A stretch of DNA of 64,000 nucleotides, from assembly GCF_000327385.1 (NCBI RefSeq), contig NW_008707761.1:331727-395726 (forward strand). Reading direction: 5' to 3'. A program made the position numbers and the translations under genes. This stretch comes from Lottia gigantea (taxonomy: Eukaryota; Mollusca; Gastropoda; Lottiidae). How positions within the stretch are numbered: the stretch's first letter is position 1; each line of letters starts with the position of its first letter. The notes under the pieces were generated by a model. It had not been told where the DNA came from. It saw only the letters and a program-made list of their open reading frames with translations, and searched no databases. Below are positions 43,656-56,900 of this stretch, in pieces.

Positions 43656-45077
43656 GGTAAGTATCGTTACTGATTAATTATTGTCATCTGTTTCCGTTTA
43701 ATGACATACATTTTGATTTGTTTTGTATATTTCACGTCTGTTCAGAAATAGAATGACTATTGAAAGAGGCGAAGATTACTGATCAACAATAAACCATCAA
43801 TAAATCATAATAGGCTATATTAAAATCAGTGTTAAGTTTTGAAGAGATGAACATTATCTGCCTTTCTAGCGACTCATTCTAAGTTCTGAACTGAACATTA
43901 TTGTAGAAAAAGTTAAGTGAATTTTATAAAACAAGGACTAGGGCCTACCTACTACATTTAGTTACACTAACTGGCGTTTATTTTTCGATAAACTGTAGTT
44001 TGTCAAGTGACACTATGACGTCATCAAAGCACAACAATGACGCAATCTAAGATTTGTGGCAAATTCAAATAACTGATCATATAAAACATATAAAAATTAT
44101 ATTAATAAAAGTATCTAAATATAAATATAAGAATTTAACGTCTCAATATCATTATTAGTGTGTTAACACCATGACTTCATCATTTATTTAGTTTGTCACA
44201 TGATCAATTGCGTTTACACAAATAATTCTAGTAAGACCAACGTTTAATTCTTAAATATATTGGTGAGTTTTATAAAGAATTACTCAGTTTTATGCTTTTA
44301 ATAGATTTTATAGAAATTCTGTTGTATAGTTATGTTATGACATTTGGACTATATAGTAAGATACAGGATAAGACTTGGATTAAACCCAACAGATATTACA
44401 ATGAGGATTTGTAGTATGCTACTAGACTTGTACTATTGAACTAAATCATTTATAAAAATAGACAGTACTAATAAAAACTAACTATTTTAAACACAAAGAA
44501 AAATATTGTGTTTTTTATTTCATTGGTGAATAAAGACTGTGATATAACTCTACATGTTTTTTTGAGATGTTTTTATGTTTGTAATGTGTTTATTTTTATA
44601 AAGAGGCAAATTTGATCAGTTTTTAAGGTAAATATACATTAATATTATCAACATATTTATTTGTTATGAAAAAAAGACATTTTATTTTATTGTTTTTATC
44701 TAAGAACATAGACCATGAAAATGTGGCCCTTGACTCTAAAATTTGTAAGTATTTTGGTTCCAAATGGAGAGAAAATGACAAGGAAAGTGTTTATTTCTTT
44801 TAAAAAACTTAATAAGTTTATTATTTGGTCTATTACAAATACTGGTATATAAATTAGCTTTGAGGATCCTACAAAAATAATGGCAGTATATTTAGAAATT
44901 TAATCATGTTAGAAATATTTTTTAATGGATTTCAGTTTCATCTCTGTAGTGTGGAGGATTGTTACATTTCTTAGTTTAAATATCCATAAGATTGTGAGTG
45001 GCTTCTACTTACAACTAACATTTTAATATTTCATTTACCAGTAGTCCCTACTGATACTAAGGATGTAATTAAAACAG
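43656..45077. other. Unassigned AT-rich sequence
   Basis: No exon, array or element end recognised. Confidence 0.45.
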
Positions 45078-45475
45078 AATTTTATATCAACAGCCAAACA
45101 TGACTGGCAAATAAATCCATACTACAACGGTTTTGGTAAACTTGAAAGGACAATCGATTTTCAATCACACTAAACAACACCATACTATCCAGAATTTTAT
45201 ATCTCCAGCCAAACATGACTGGCAAATAAATCAATACAACAACGGTTTTGGTAAACTTGTAAGGACAATCGATTTTCAATCACACTAAACAACACCATAC
45301 TATCTAGAATTTTATATCTCCAGCCAAACATGACTGGCAAATAAATCAATACAACAACGGTTTTGGTAAACTTGTAAGGACAATCGATTTTCAATCACAC
45401 TAAACAACACCATACTATCCAGAATTTTATATCTCCAGTCAAACATGACTGGCAAATAAATCCATATTACAACAT
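45078..45475. repeat. 115-bp tandem repeat, about 3.5 copies
   Basis: Units share ttttatatctccagccaaac, atgactggcaaataaatcaa, acaacggttttggtaaactt, gtaaggacaatcgattttca and atcacactaaacaacaccat. Starts are exactly 115 bp apart. Copies are over 95% alike by eye except at the two ends. Confidence 0.95.
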
Positions 45476-45900
45476 CGTTGTTTTGTTTTTTCGAAGGACA
45501 AATAGTTTTCAGTACTGAAATATAAAATATTAACATCTATGACAGACATTATGTAGTCCTGGTCTCTGAAGACTGCATTTAATCTGTGTGGTTGATTTTA
45601 GATAGTTAAAGTTGAAAGGTATTGACTTGTATCATAAACAAGGAGTGGATGATTTGTCTTGTAGTATTATCTTGGGAATCCACAATTATCTGGTCTTTTG
45701 ATGACTTTTTCTTTTGAAAACAGAATAAGTTCTTTGTTATTGACAATTGTGTTGTCTTCTTTGATAATAGTAAATTCTTTTTTCCCACTAGAGATGAGTT
45801 TTCCATCCCACTTTCTACTTCTAAAAATAATAAACAAGATATACTATGTAGATTGTAATGAAGACTATTTGCAGGTTAAGCAGCATTAGTCAAATGTTAA

Positions 45901-46267
45901 AGATGGGTTTCCTTATTTTTTTATGTTGAATTAAACAAACCTTTTGATTTTTGGTGTTTCTAATGAATTATCATGTATTATTAATAATATCATTTTGTTC
46001 TTATTGCATATAACTAAAGAGTTTTAACCAATCATGAATGACCATATAAGTACAGTCTGGATAAACAAAAAAAGACTTTTTGACCTTTCTTGATCGGTCA
46101 TTCATTGGAATTCTGCTGGTAATTCTCTTCTAATTTAGCTAATTATGAATTAATTATGGACATGTGAACAAACTGGTATTTTTCTAAGTCATTAGAACAC
46201 CTCTACTTTCTATTCATATAAGTATTAGCATTTTCATTTTCATAAATGAAAATAAGGGAACCCATCT
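45901..46267. mobile_element. MITE family B, complete copy, inverted relative to 19228
   Basis: Ends AGATGGGTTTCC and GGGAACCCATCT; left flank TTAA, right flank TTGG. The interior contains gacctttcttgatcggtcat, ggaattctgctgg and tattcatataagtattagca, the reverse complement of the copy at 19228. Confidence 0.9.
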
Positions 46268-46465
46268 TTGGATTGGATTGGACTCAGTTATTTCCATAAT
46301 TGCACACTGAACGCCTCTGAAGTTGCAGGTTTTTTCGCCAAACCAAGATATATTCAGAAAGATGAATATTTTTATATTTCAGTCTTACCATCATAATCCC
46401 CCTTCACCTTTTATGTCACGTCTTTTGGTTTCATCAAAGTTTTTTATTTCACAAAACTAGTCAAA

Positions 46466-46766
46466 GGAATTGTAAAGAGGTTTTGTAAATTTTGAAACTG
46501 ATAGCATCAATTTGCACCATTCCAATTTTCAATCAGATGTCTGTGGTTCCTGTAATTCCACTTAATCTAAGTGTTTTATGACGTAACTTATCGCAAAATA
46601 TGCTAGTATCACATAAGACCTTTTGCAATTATTGACGTCATCAAACACTTAATTTTAGTGGATTTGCAGGAACCATGATATCTGATTGAAAATTGGAATG
46701 GTGCTAATTGATGCTATCAGAGTTCACAATATAAATGCAAGTTTAGAAAACCTCTTTACAATCCCT
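46466..46766. mobile_element. MITE family A, complete copy (about 300 bp)
   Basis: Ends AGGAATTGTAAAGAGGTTTT and AAAACCTCTTTACAATCCCT; right flank TTAA, left flank TCAA. Two central CRE-like sites: tgacgtaac at 46579 and tgacgtcat at 46632. Confidence 0.92.
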
Positions 46767-47640
46767 TTAATACGAACTCTCTAAAAGGTTTAATGTTGAT
46801 GTCGAGTATCCAGTCAGAAGGTTGGTGTTCGCTGGCATCGAGCCAGAGTAAAAACATAATACTAGATAGTAATTTAATCTGATTGGATAGTTTGTAAACA
46901 ATGGAGTGATATGATTGGTTAAATGAGGTTTATAGGTCAATAAGTCTTTGTTTATTTTTATATTTTTATAGACAGTCAATAAAGAATTGACCCTATTCTA
47001 GTTTTAACATCTTATTTCTAGATATAATTTCTCTATAAGTGTATGCTGTGTTTTTTTCTGGGTTTTATTGTTTGATGTTAAATGTTAGAAATTGTAAAAA
47101 TTGTACATGTTATTTGTAGTAAATATGTATATCTAATTAATCTTTTGAAGCAAGTTTTGTTAAAATTGTGGTAAGTCTCTTTTATATTTTTTAGTATGTA
47201 ACTGAAATAAACGAATCTTTCAATCAGTCTGATATTTTCAAGTCATTGAAGTCTGTCAATTGGTGTTAAGGTGAAATAAGAATTTAACTCCTAGAAAGCA
47301 CAGGCCTAGGTCTGAAACAAGGACTATTCGTTTACAAGTTTGCTGGTTAGCTTAATAATCAGTCCAGATCCGTAGGTTGAGCGCCCCCTCCCCTCCTAAA
47401 AAAATTTTATGACTTAAATGACTTGTTGAGTCGCTAAATTTGATCCCCCCTTCAAAAAATTTGGCCCCCTAGAGACCCTGGGCTAGCTACGGGCCTGAAT
47501 CAGTCTGATATTTTTAAGTCACTGCCTGGTATTTAAATGTAATAATATGACTGTCAGATCTTGTTGAGGCTATTCTGGGTTTTAAGTCTTATTTCTGGAT
47601 ACGTTATTTGGAGTAGAAATATTTCCAGATCTCCATAATT

Positions 47641-47725
47641 GATGTATTGAGTACTATTTTCACAGTGGTATTTCTATATCACTCTATAATTGATATATTG
47701 AGCACTTTTTTAACAGTGAAAATAT
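47641..47725 (+). repeat. Lone 1.7 copies of the 51-bp minisatellite unit
   Basis: ataattgatgtattgagtac, tattttcacagtggtatttc, tatatcactctataattgat, atattgagcac: the same unit as the array at 23132, outside any array. Confidence 0.85.
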
Positions 47726-48183
47726 TTTGTTTTGGTTTTATTTCAAGTATAAGTTATAAGTAGCTTTTGACACAAATCTTGCTAAAATTTTGGTAGATTT
47801 TGTTTATTTTTGCTGTTTTATTCTACATAAAATCAATTTTAAAAAGAATGCTGAAAAAATTATTCCAGTTATATCTTGATTATAGAAATGGTTTAGATAC
47901 TAAGACCAGTGATTTGGTGAGATCTTCCCTTACTAATGTTAATCAGAATAATCTGTGGGAAACCGTCAAACGGATGGATTCTTCTACCAGCTCTTGGCCT
48001 TATTTTTAGATATACATAATTATCTTTTTCAATATAACGAGTAGTTATAGCACTTACGCTGTCAAAACATGACCTGACCTGACAGGGTCGCGACCTTTAT
48101 CATTAAAGATTTTTTCTGTCATCATTGTATTAGGATTGGTATTGTCTTGAGGTTTATTTTAAGATCAATGGTCATCTAGAAGT

Positions 48184-48476
48184 TGATACCTATTGATTGA
48201 TACCTATTGATTGATACCTATTGATTGATACCTATTGATTGATACCTATTGACTGATACCTATTGACTGATACCTATTGATTGATACCTATTGATTGATA
48301 CCTATTGACTGATACCTATTGATTGATACCTATTGATTGATACCTATTGATTGATACCTATTGATTGATACCTATTGATTGATACCTATTGATATACCTA
48401 TTGACTGATACCTATTGATTGATACCTATTGATTGATACCTATTGATTGATACCTATTGATTGATACCTATTGTCT
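48184..48476. repeat. 14-bp minisatellite, about 21 copies
   Basis: Units of gatacctattgatt, with gatacctattgact variants and one shortened unit (about 48385-48396). Confidence 0.96.
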
Positions 48477-48711
48477 ATTGTTAAACGTGTTGTTATAAGA
48501 CTAGTATTAGGAGACTAGATCTATAAATACACCAGTGGCCACCATATTTAGAACATTGATTGATATATTATTTAATCAAAACAGTTAAAATTTTTATTTT
48601 ATTATTGATAATTATGCATATTTTATCAGAATTTTCTTGTTAAAAGCCGATAGTTTTATACAATGAATGCTGAATGAGTTCTATTTTAATCTGTAAATTG
48701 GTTCATTAAGT

Positions 48712-48925
48712 AGATTCAAAACAAAGTGTTTGATGATGTCGTTAACCGTTAAGGGTCTTATGTAATAAAGGATATTTTGCAATTAGTGACATCATCAAAC
48801 TCTTAGTTTAAGTGGAATTACAGGATCCACAGACATCTGATGTAAAATTAGAATGATGTAAATTGATGCTATCAATGTCTCTGATACATATAAAATGTTA
48901 AGAAAATCTCTTTATAATCTCTTTT
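48712..48925. mobile_element. MITE family A, right-half copy
   Basis: Runs from the central gtttgatgatgtcg, through gcaattagtgacatcatcaa and ggatccacagacatctgatg, to the end ctctttataatctct. The left arm is missing. Confidence 0.82.
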
Positions 48926-49060
48926 AAAGGTTCTTTCCTCATTGTTAAATAAAAAAAAAAAGGAATATTTTCATCTACCCCGTCTTAGAGTAGCCTAATG
49001 GTTTATCATTAGTACAGTAATATCAAATATCAGACTTGGCCAGTGCTTCTGATGTCATTT

Positions 49061-49128
49061 TCAGCTTTCGCCTTCCCTCCTCCCCCTCCTCCCCCTCCTT
49101 CCCCTCCCCCTCCTCCCCTTCCTCCCCC
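49061..49128. repeat. Long polypyrimidine tract (C/T-rich)
   Basis: About 65 bp of ctcctcccc-type sequence, almost purely C and T on the + strand, so G/A on the other strand with many GGGG runs. It can in principle form triplex or G-quadruplex DNA on the minus strand. Confidence 0.9.
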
Positions 49129-50165
49129 TATATTTATTTGACTATTTTTGAGATAAAAAAAAGTAATATTTTGACTTTTATCTGCCTTATCTAACATTAG
49201 AGTAGTATAATGGTTTATCATATCAGACTTGGCCAGTGCTTCTGGTATTATTCTCAGCTTTCACCTATTTGTATTTAACTATTTTTGAAATATAAATAAG
49301 ATGTTTATCTACCCTATGTTAAAAGAGTAGTATAAGGATTGTTATTAGTATATTGAAGTCTAGAGGTTTAACTAAGATCATGTCTTGTCTTGTTTCAGTC
49401 TGTCTGTTAAACAAATCATTGTATTGAGATTAGAGAGATAGCTAGTTTTACCTGACTAAACTTACCTGTTCGATTTTCTATTGTGATTTCTCTAGAATGT
49501 ACTGAAGTTTTTTTTAGGGTTTTAAGGATTTTGTCAAATTTTGACTTGATTTGCTTTTGGGATTAATTAATATTGAGGGAAGGTATGCAGACTTTTTATA
49601 TAAATTTTACATGACTAACTTACCTATTATATTTTATATTGTGTTTCTTTAGCATGTACTGAAGTTATGTTCTGGATGTCACCATTATTTGATTTTATTT
49701 GAATTTGGAATTAATATTTAATATTTAGTAAATCACTATGAGGTATGAGGATTTTCTTTTTGAAAATTTCAATTTGTTCAGTTATGCCTGACTTCTGTCT
49801 TTATAGTTTCAATATATTCAGTAGTATCTTCTCTACAATATACTGATGTTTTGAATTTTGATATTTTGTTAATTTTTGACTTGATTTGAATGAGATGATT
49901 AATTTGATTAGAATTCCTGATGTTTTTGAATGATTAATATAAGTGTATCTTCAGTAAAGGTATGGTTATTAGTTTCTCTATTATTCAATAATTCAGACAT
50001 GGATGGTGAGGGGAGAGGGAATTCTTCTTCGTGTTAGCTGCACGTAGGTTGTTAGGGTTGGAAATCTTTACGGAGGGTCTTTAAGAGAGTGAACGTACCC
50101 TGTCACCATCCCCAAAAGACATGATGTTTTCCTATTTGGACCAATTGTAACATCAACCCCTTTTG
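49129..50165. other. Unassigned AT-rich sequence
   Basis: Contains a repeated phrase, ggccagtgcttctg followed by cagctttc (49037 and 49230), also seen in longer form near 11100, 11500 and 60020. No exon seen. Confidence 0.4.
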
Positions 50166-50169
50166 ATTT

Positions 50170-50345
50170 GTTCTCATAGTCGTTCGGATGGGACAATAAA
50201 CTGAGGCTCCGTGTGCTACAGGCTGTGCACGTTAAAGATCCCTCGACAGATTGAAATAGAGTAGGCTAACGCTACTGTCATGGCAAAATTTCCCTTATTG
50301 CACACTTTATGCAAACCCTATATTCATTCTTAACAAGTCCCAAGA
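50170..50345 (-). mobile_element. Family C copy (reverse)
   Basis: gggacaataaactgaggctc, cgtgtgctacaggctgtgca, cgttaaagatccctcgacag, catggcaaaatttccctta, ttgcacacttt: the reverse complement of the 3' two-thirds of 43035-43315. Confidence 0.8.
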
Positions 50346-51525
50346 ACCTTCTCCTGGTTTTTCTAATTTCACAGTCTCATGCCATTGTATTAAATGGGGA
50401 CTAACTTATGTTGTATTAAAATGGAATGAGTGATGTTACGATTAAATGATTCATGATTATTGATTGTTATACTCAGGTTTGAAATATTTCTATTATTTTA
50501 ACACTTCAATAGTTAATTTTAATTTGTACAATAGTAATGAATTACACAGTTGGAAAAAGTAACTTTGCCAGTACATATGATATTTATTATTGCTTTCAGA
50601 ACATACTGATTTTTTAATATGGGTATTACATGTAATATTATATATAGGTATACCAAACTCTTCATGGAACAACATGTAGAAATTTCTGATACTCTACTGT
50701 CAGGTAGAACTATACTCTCTCTTACAAACTTCAGATCTCACTGTTTAAATTTTTCTGAAAAGTTTTAAAAATTGGCAGATTAATAGAATGCTGAAAAGCT
50801 TGATCTGAAATTTCTTGATTGACAAATTCATAGCTAGTTAACATAAAAACAAGGAAGTGTCAGTTTTAATCTACTGTTTTTATCAGTTATATTATATTAT
50901 GTATTATATTATATGTTATATATTATATATTGATAAAAATAATTATGACTGTTAAAATAGCGACATAGAACACCTAGCGTGAAACTCTGATTAACAACAT
51001 GTTTCAGGTTCTGTTTTTAATATTTACTTTATGCATTGATACATATTGATAAAAATTAAAGATCAGGCCCCGTTTTCTCAAAACGATTTTAGCGCTAGGA
51101 TATCCTAGAATCAATGTTAGAAGATAAGAATCTAAAACATCCTAGCACTTAGATCGTTTAGAGAAAACCTGGCCTGGTTTCTATACACAGCTGAATTTTA
51201 CATATATAGATACTTTAAGCCCCTTGTACCCTACAACAATAATAAAGAATTGTATGTTAAGATGTAGAATAATTTTGATGCCCCACTATGCTTATTTGGC
51301 CAATATCTATGAAATTTATTAGTAAATAATGTAATTTGAAGACATGTGATATTAATGAAAAGACCCCCCAGGACCCCACTTGGTTTTTTTCTCTATTGAA
51401 TAAATAAAAAAGAACATGTAAAGACGTATATATTGATAGTACCCACTAACTATTATTCTGCCTATATGTTTGAAATATGGATAAGTAGATAGATAAAAAG
51501 ATAACTATTAATAACAGTTCCCCAC
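50346..51525. other. Unassigned AT-rich sequence
   Basis: Includes a short AT palindromic stretch (about 50887-50935). A symmetric phrase near 51085-51165 (tttagcgctaggatatccta, against atcctagcacttagat) forms a weak hairpin. No gene recognised. Confidence 0.4.
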
Positions 51526-51529
51526 TACC

Positions 51530-51740
51530 CTTATTTGAGCAATGGACATCACTATAGAGTGTCCAATGAGGGAAATTTTTTGCCAGTAGTCCAGGACACC
51601 TACTCTTTTTTGATTTCCAATTGTCAAGGGATGATTAACGTGTACAGTCTGTAGTACACCAGGACCTAGGTTTATTGTCTTATTTAAATAACTCAAGAGT
51701 TTAACTCATTGAGATGTTTTTTCTATGTCAGTGTGTATTA
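51530..51740 (+). mobile_element. Family C copy (forward, diverged)
   Basis: gtccaatgagggaaattttt, tgccagtagtccagga, ttccaattgtcaagggatga, ttaacgtgtacagtctgtag, tacaccaggacctaggttta, ttgtctta, in the same order as 43125-43240. Confidence 0.75.
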
Positions 51741-51974
51741 TCTCTAGTATAGAATATTTCTAGATAGATAATATATTATAGAGATTATAAAGTGGTATAT
51801 AAGTATAATAATACCTCACTGTGATTTTTTAAATCGTGTTATTATAATTTATTTGTACTACCTGACGTCTGGTGTTTACATAAAATATTATAACAATAAC
51901 CTTAATAGTACTTTAAATACTTCTATTGTTAATTCTTCATTTCTTTCAATAAATATAACAAATAAACATTATTA

Positions 51975-52100
51975 GCTATGTGAACTCTTTGAAAGATATG
52001 CTAATGTGACTAGTGGACTCTCTGAAAGAGATGTCAAGTTGACAAATCTATGTACCAAATAAACATTGTTAGCTATGTAGACTCTCTGAAAGGAATTTGA
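51975..52100 (-). repeat. Inverted copies of the 23-bp-related dispersed repeat
   Basis: agctatgtgaactctttgaa, then agtggactctctgaaagaga tgtcaagttgacaaat and again agctatgtagactctctgaa: the reverse complement of the 39880-40060 motif. Confidence 0.6.
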
Positions 52101-52235
52101 GTTAAAAGATGTTGTAAGAAAGTGGTATCAGGTGTTACAGAAGAGCGATAATACTCTGCCAAAGCATTTCTTGAGTCTAGCTCACTGTTTATGAACGTTT
52201 TTGAACTCATCAAAATAGTTTATCGAATGCTTGAC

Positions 52236-53735
52236 AATAAAAATCTGTACAAACAAAACAATTCTGTTAACCAAAACTCTCGTCCACAACAGGACAAAAT
52301 CAGGAGTAATAATTGTATAGTAGTGGACTCCTCAAATGAGAGGTACCATCAGGGGTTTCAAATAAAAATCTGTACTAACAAGACAATTCCGTTAAACAAA
52401 ACTCTCGTCCACAACATGACAAAATCAGGAGTAATAATTGTATAGTAGTGGACTCCTCAAATGAGAGGTACCATCAGGGGTTTCAAATAAAAATCTGTAC
52501 TAACAAAACAATTCTGTTAACCAAAACTCTCGTCCACAACAGGACAAAATCAGGAGTAATAATTGTATAGTAGTGGACTCCTCAAATGAGAGGTACCATC
52601 AGGGGTTTCAAATAAAAATCTGTACTAACAAGACAATTCCGTTAAACAAAACTCTCGTCCACAACATGACAAAATCAGGAGTAATATTTGTATAGTAGTG
52701 GACTCCTCAAACGAGAGGTACCATCAGGGGTTTCAAATAAAAATCTGTACTAGCAAGACAATTCCGTTAACCAATACTCTTGTCCACAACAGGACAAAAT
52801 CAGGAGTAATAATTGTATAGTAGTGGACTCCTCAAACGAGAAGTACCATCAGGGGTTTCAAATAAAAATCTGTACTAACAAAACAATTCCGTTAAACAAA
52901 ACTCTTGTCCACAACAGGACAAAATCAGGAGTAATAATTGTATAGTAGTGGACTCCTCAAACGAGAGGTACCATCAGGGGTTTCAAATAAAAATCTGTAC
53001 TAGCAAGACAATTCCGTTAACCAATACTCTTGTCCACAACAGGACAAAATCAGGAGTAATAATTGTATAGTAGTGGACTCCTCAAACGAGAAGTACCATC
53101 AGGGGTTTCAAATAAAAATCTGTACTAACAAAACAATTCCGTTAAACAAAACTCTTGTCCACAACAGGACAAAATCAGGAGTAATAATTGTATAGTAGTG
53201 GACTCCTCAAACGAGAGGTACCATCAGGGGTTTCAAATAAAAATCTGTACTAACAAAACAATTCTGTTTACCAATACTCTTGTCCACAACAGGACAAAAT
53301 CAGGAGTAATAATTGTATAGTAGTGGACTCCTCAAATGAGAGGTACCATCAGGGGTTTCAAATAAAAATCTGTACTAACAAAACAATTCCGTTAACCAAA
53401 ACTCTCGTCCACAACAGGACAAAATCAGGAGTAATAATTGTATAGTAGTGGACTCCTCAAACGAGAAGTACCATCAGGGGTTTCAAATAAAAATCTGTAC
53501 TAGCAAGACAATTCTGTTTACCAATACTCTCGTCCACAACAGGACAAAATCAGGAGTAATAATTGTATAGTAGTGGACTCCTCAAATGAGAGGTACCATC
53601 AGGGGTTTCAAATAAAAATCTGTACTAGCAAGACAATTCTGTTAACCAAAACTCTTGTCCAAATTATGGCAAAATGGAAAGTAAAAGTAGTATAGTACTA
53701 CAAGTGGACTCCTCAACTACTGTTAAAGCTAATAC
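52236..53735. repeat. 125-bp satellite, 12 copies, with 250-bp higher-order structure
   Basis: Exact 125-bp spacing. The unit includes aataaaaatctgtactaaca, acaattccgttaaccaaaac, ctcgtccacaacaggacaaa, atcaggagtaataattgtat, agtagtggactcctcaaatg, agaggtaccatcaggggttt. Variant types alternate in pairs (52236/52486 against 52361/52611; 52736/52986 against 52861/53111). The last unit is truncated and diverged and resembles the lone monomer at 17620. The array ends about 150 bp before the acceptor of the ankyrin gene's first coding exon. Confidence 0.96.
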
Positions 53736-53954
53736 AATGAAGAAAGATCTAGGTAAAACCAACGGAATCATCGGTCTTGTGGTGTTTCTAATAATCTTCT
53801 TTTATTGGTTGAGACAAATTGATATCTTATATCTTATATCTTCTATCTTATATCCATATTAGTCAAAATCTTTAATTCTTTCAGATAGATGAAGTATAGA
53901 AACATTCTGATAATTTCAACCAATGAAAAGAAAGGATGAGGACCAAGCTTCATC

Positions 53955-56900
53955 ATGCCAGAATTACAACCTCAAGACGTCAACCAATCAGAAACGACCT
54001 CCACGATAGCATCAAGGTCAACGCCAAACATAGCAACACAGTTTGGTCAGAGTGGCGCTCGACGACCACCACGAGCCACGTCTGCCAGATATTACAATAT
54101 AGCTACTTCTATTCTTAGTAATGATATAGATGACTTGTTTCTGGCAGCAGCGAGGGTAAGGGTTGTTTATTTTTTGTAAAACTTGAGGTTTTTTCCATCG
54201 AACAGGAAGATAGGATCATATCAGTAGGAAGTGCAGAGGTAGACAAAATTCTTGTCAAAATTGGTATATTTTGTGTTTCATCCTAAAAGATGGAATGCAT
54301 AGCGTGAAGTAACAACATGATTCAAGTTCTGTTTTAATATTGTTTGTTTACTTATATAAACCGACATGATATTGACATTTATGTTTTTTGGATGTTCTTT
54401 CTGTAGAGAAATTCCTGTAATTTTGTATTTTCTGTTTTAGGATGGGGAGTATGAGAAAATTGAGCATATTCTACAACGAAGAGGTGACGTAGTGGTGTGT
54501 ATTGATGTCAAGGATAAACGAACAGGCAACACACCTTTAATGTGGGCAGCGAAAAAAGGGCATTCTAAGGTAATTAGGGGTTAATTAATTAATGGGGATT
54601 AATAAGTATCATTTTGAATACTAAGCCTCTGCTAAGGTTCTGGAAAACTGAGTGTAATCAGGAATATAGTCTAGGTCCATTTAGCCATTTTAGTTAAATT
54701 CTGTGAAATGTTTGAAATGATTCACCTGTAAAGTTAATGGTAGAAAATAATATTTGTTCAAAATAAGATTATACACATTAATATTTCCTTCTTATGATCA
54801 AATTGAAATATTGTCTTTTTGTAGCAGTGGATTAACTCAGTCGATTATGTTATATTGTTGTCTTCTAGGTTCCTAGGGTTTGAATCTCCTTCAATGTGAA
54901 AATATTTCTGAAGCCACGGCATGTGTTTTTGATTATCTGCCTGGTTTAGTGCCTTCATATCTTCAATCTGTCGTTCCTTAAAAATCAATTCTTTTGTTAC
55001 AGATAGTACAGATATTATTAAAACATGGTGCAGACCCGACGTTACATAATTATGAACATCTCTGTGCCCTAGAAATGGCCACATCTAATATAAAAACTAT
55101 TTTACTGGATTCTGTGGAGAAAACAACAGAGTCATCACATCGTTTGTTACAACAGGCTGCCTGGCAGGGAAATATCAAAGTCGTTAGAAAATTACTGGTA
55201 AGTGTTTCTTTGTAGACAAAATTTTCAGAAGTAGATTAACGTTTCTTTTTCTGTTGACTTCTTGCTAATTGTTTCAATCAGAGTATTCTATAACTATTGA
55301 ATGGACAAAATTTACCTTATTGTACACTGCATGACATTGCTCTTCTTTTGAAACCCAATCAGGACATTAAGCTCTCTCTTATTTTAATATTTTGCTGCTT
55401 GAATGAGGTTTGTGAAATTGATTTAAGGTGCTAAAATTAAAAAACAATTTCTGAAGTTGGGAATAGATGAGGTAGGATGTCTGTGCGAGATTATTGATAC
55501 AGTAGAAAATAGAAGAAACGAATCATGTCCGAACCTCTACCTTGTGTATTCACTTCTTCTATTTTCTACTATATCGGTCATTCTATACCGGACATCGCCC
55601 TGGACACCGTACCTCTACATCTATTCTCGGCTTTAGTTTACAGAATAAATGTCTTATCTTATCACAGACTGTTTGATTACTATCTTATTTAGGAAACAAA
55701 CAAATAACAATGACACAGCAATATTTTGAGTTCTGATAAAGAATTTCGTGTGCTAGTGACAAATTTCTGAAATTTGTAACAACAGGACTAATCTTATGTT
55801 TATTTGATTGCACTCAAACAGGATGTTGAATTTTCATTTTAAAAAGTATTACTGATAGCTAGAGTTCATCTCTTGTGCCAGTAAAAAATTCCATAAGTTC
55901 GTAGCAACAGGACTAATCCTATGTTTAGTTGTTTATTTGATTGCACACAAACAGGATCTTGAATTTTCATTTAAACAGTATTACAGATAGCTAAGGTTGA
56001 TCAATATTAGCTGGTACAGTAAATATTTTGATAACTATATCATTTAATGTTAGACATCTTTAAAAACAGTAGGTCAGTTGATTGACTTATTAAAGAGACA
56101 GTTTCGCCATTCTTGTGACCAATCATACTTTAGTCTCAGAAACGGAAATTTTTAGCTAAGCCAATCAGTAATAGTGTTCACAGCTCAACATCGACATTTG
56201 AGTCTTCAAATCCATGTGTGTCCAAAATTCCCTGCGTTTAATGTTAAAATGACAACTTGAGTCTCTACCCTATACAGACAAGACATATATTGAAATAGAA
56301 AGTAAAATTCCTAGTTTGAAGTATTTTTAAAAGAATTATGTGATTTTCGTACATTTCTAGTACTTCTGATAACTATTAACATATATTCAAGACTTAAATC
56401 AACACCCCCAAAATAGTGAATCTGTCCCTTTCAATAGCTCTTTATCTTGAATTTCTCTCTTTCCAGTCTCAGAATAAAGTATTAGATATAAATTGTGTGA
56501 ATGCCGAGGGTTTATCTCCCTTGTTATTGGTAGCTCGGGACATCCAGTTGTTTGAAAGACTATCCGTACAACTTCATCGTCATTATAATCCCATTGAGGT
56601 GGCTAAAGAATTGTTGAAACACAGAGCGTAAGTATTTGGTTTAATTATTTTGACCTTACCCAGGATATGATTACAAGATTTCAATTCTCTAACCTGCAGA
56701 GCTACAGTCTGTCGGACAGACAAAAGTGAAAAAAAGAATCAATATGGAGTTTCAAATCATGAATTTACACGGTTTGGAAAAATCTCACGACTTTTCACCC
56801 AATCTCCAGATTTTTCAAGCAAATCTCCAAATTTTTTTTCCTGACCTGTACACATGTATGGTCTGTCCTAAAAAACAATGCATATAATTCTGTGAGGCAA

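Noticed and set aside
45082-45536. Three staggered 65-75-codon frames
   Set aside because: They start exactly 115 bp apart, following the tandem repeat.
47800-48009. 69-codon frame (KSILKRMLKKLFQLYLDYRN...)
   Set aside because: Composition looks somewhat coding-like, but there is no family match, no clear splice sites and no neighbour it joins in phase.
48184-48476. CRISPR-like regular repeats
   Set aside because: Units are directly adjacent with no unique spacers; eukaryotic minisatellite. The same applies to every array in the window.
53674-53862. 62-codon frame with a membrane-like segment
   Set aside because: Its first half is the degenerate last unit of the 125-bp satellite; it ends before the ankyrin exon acceptor.
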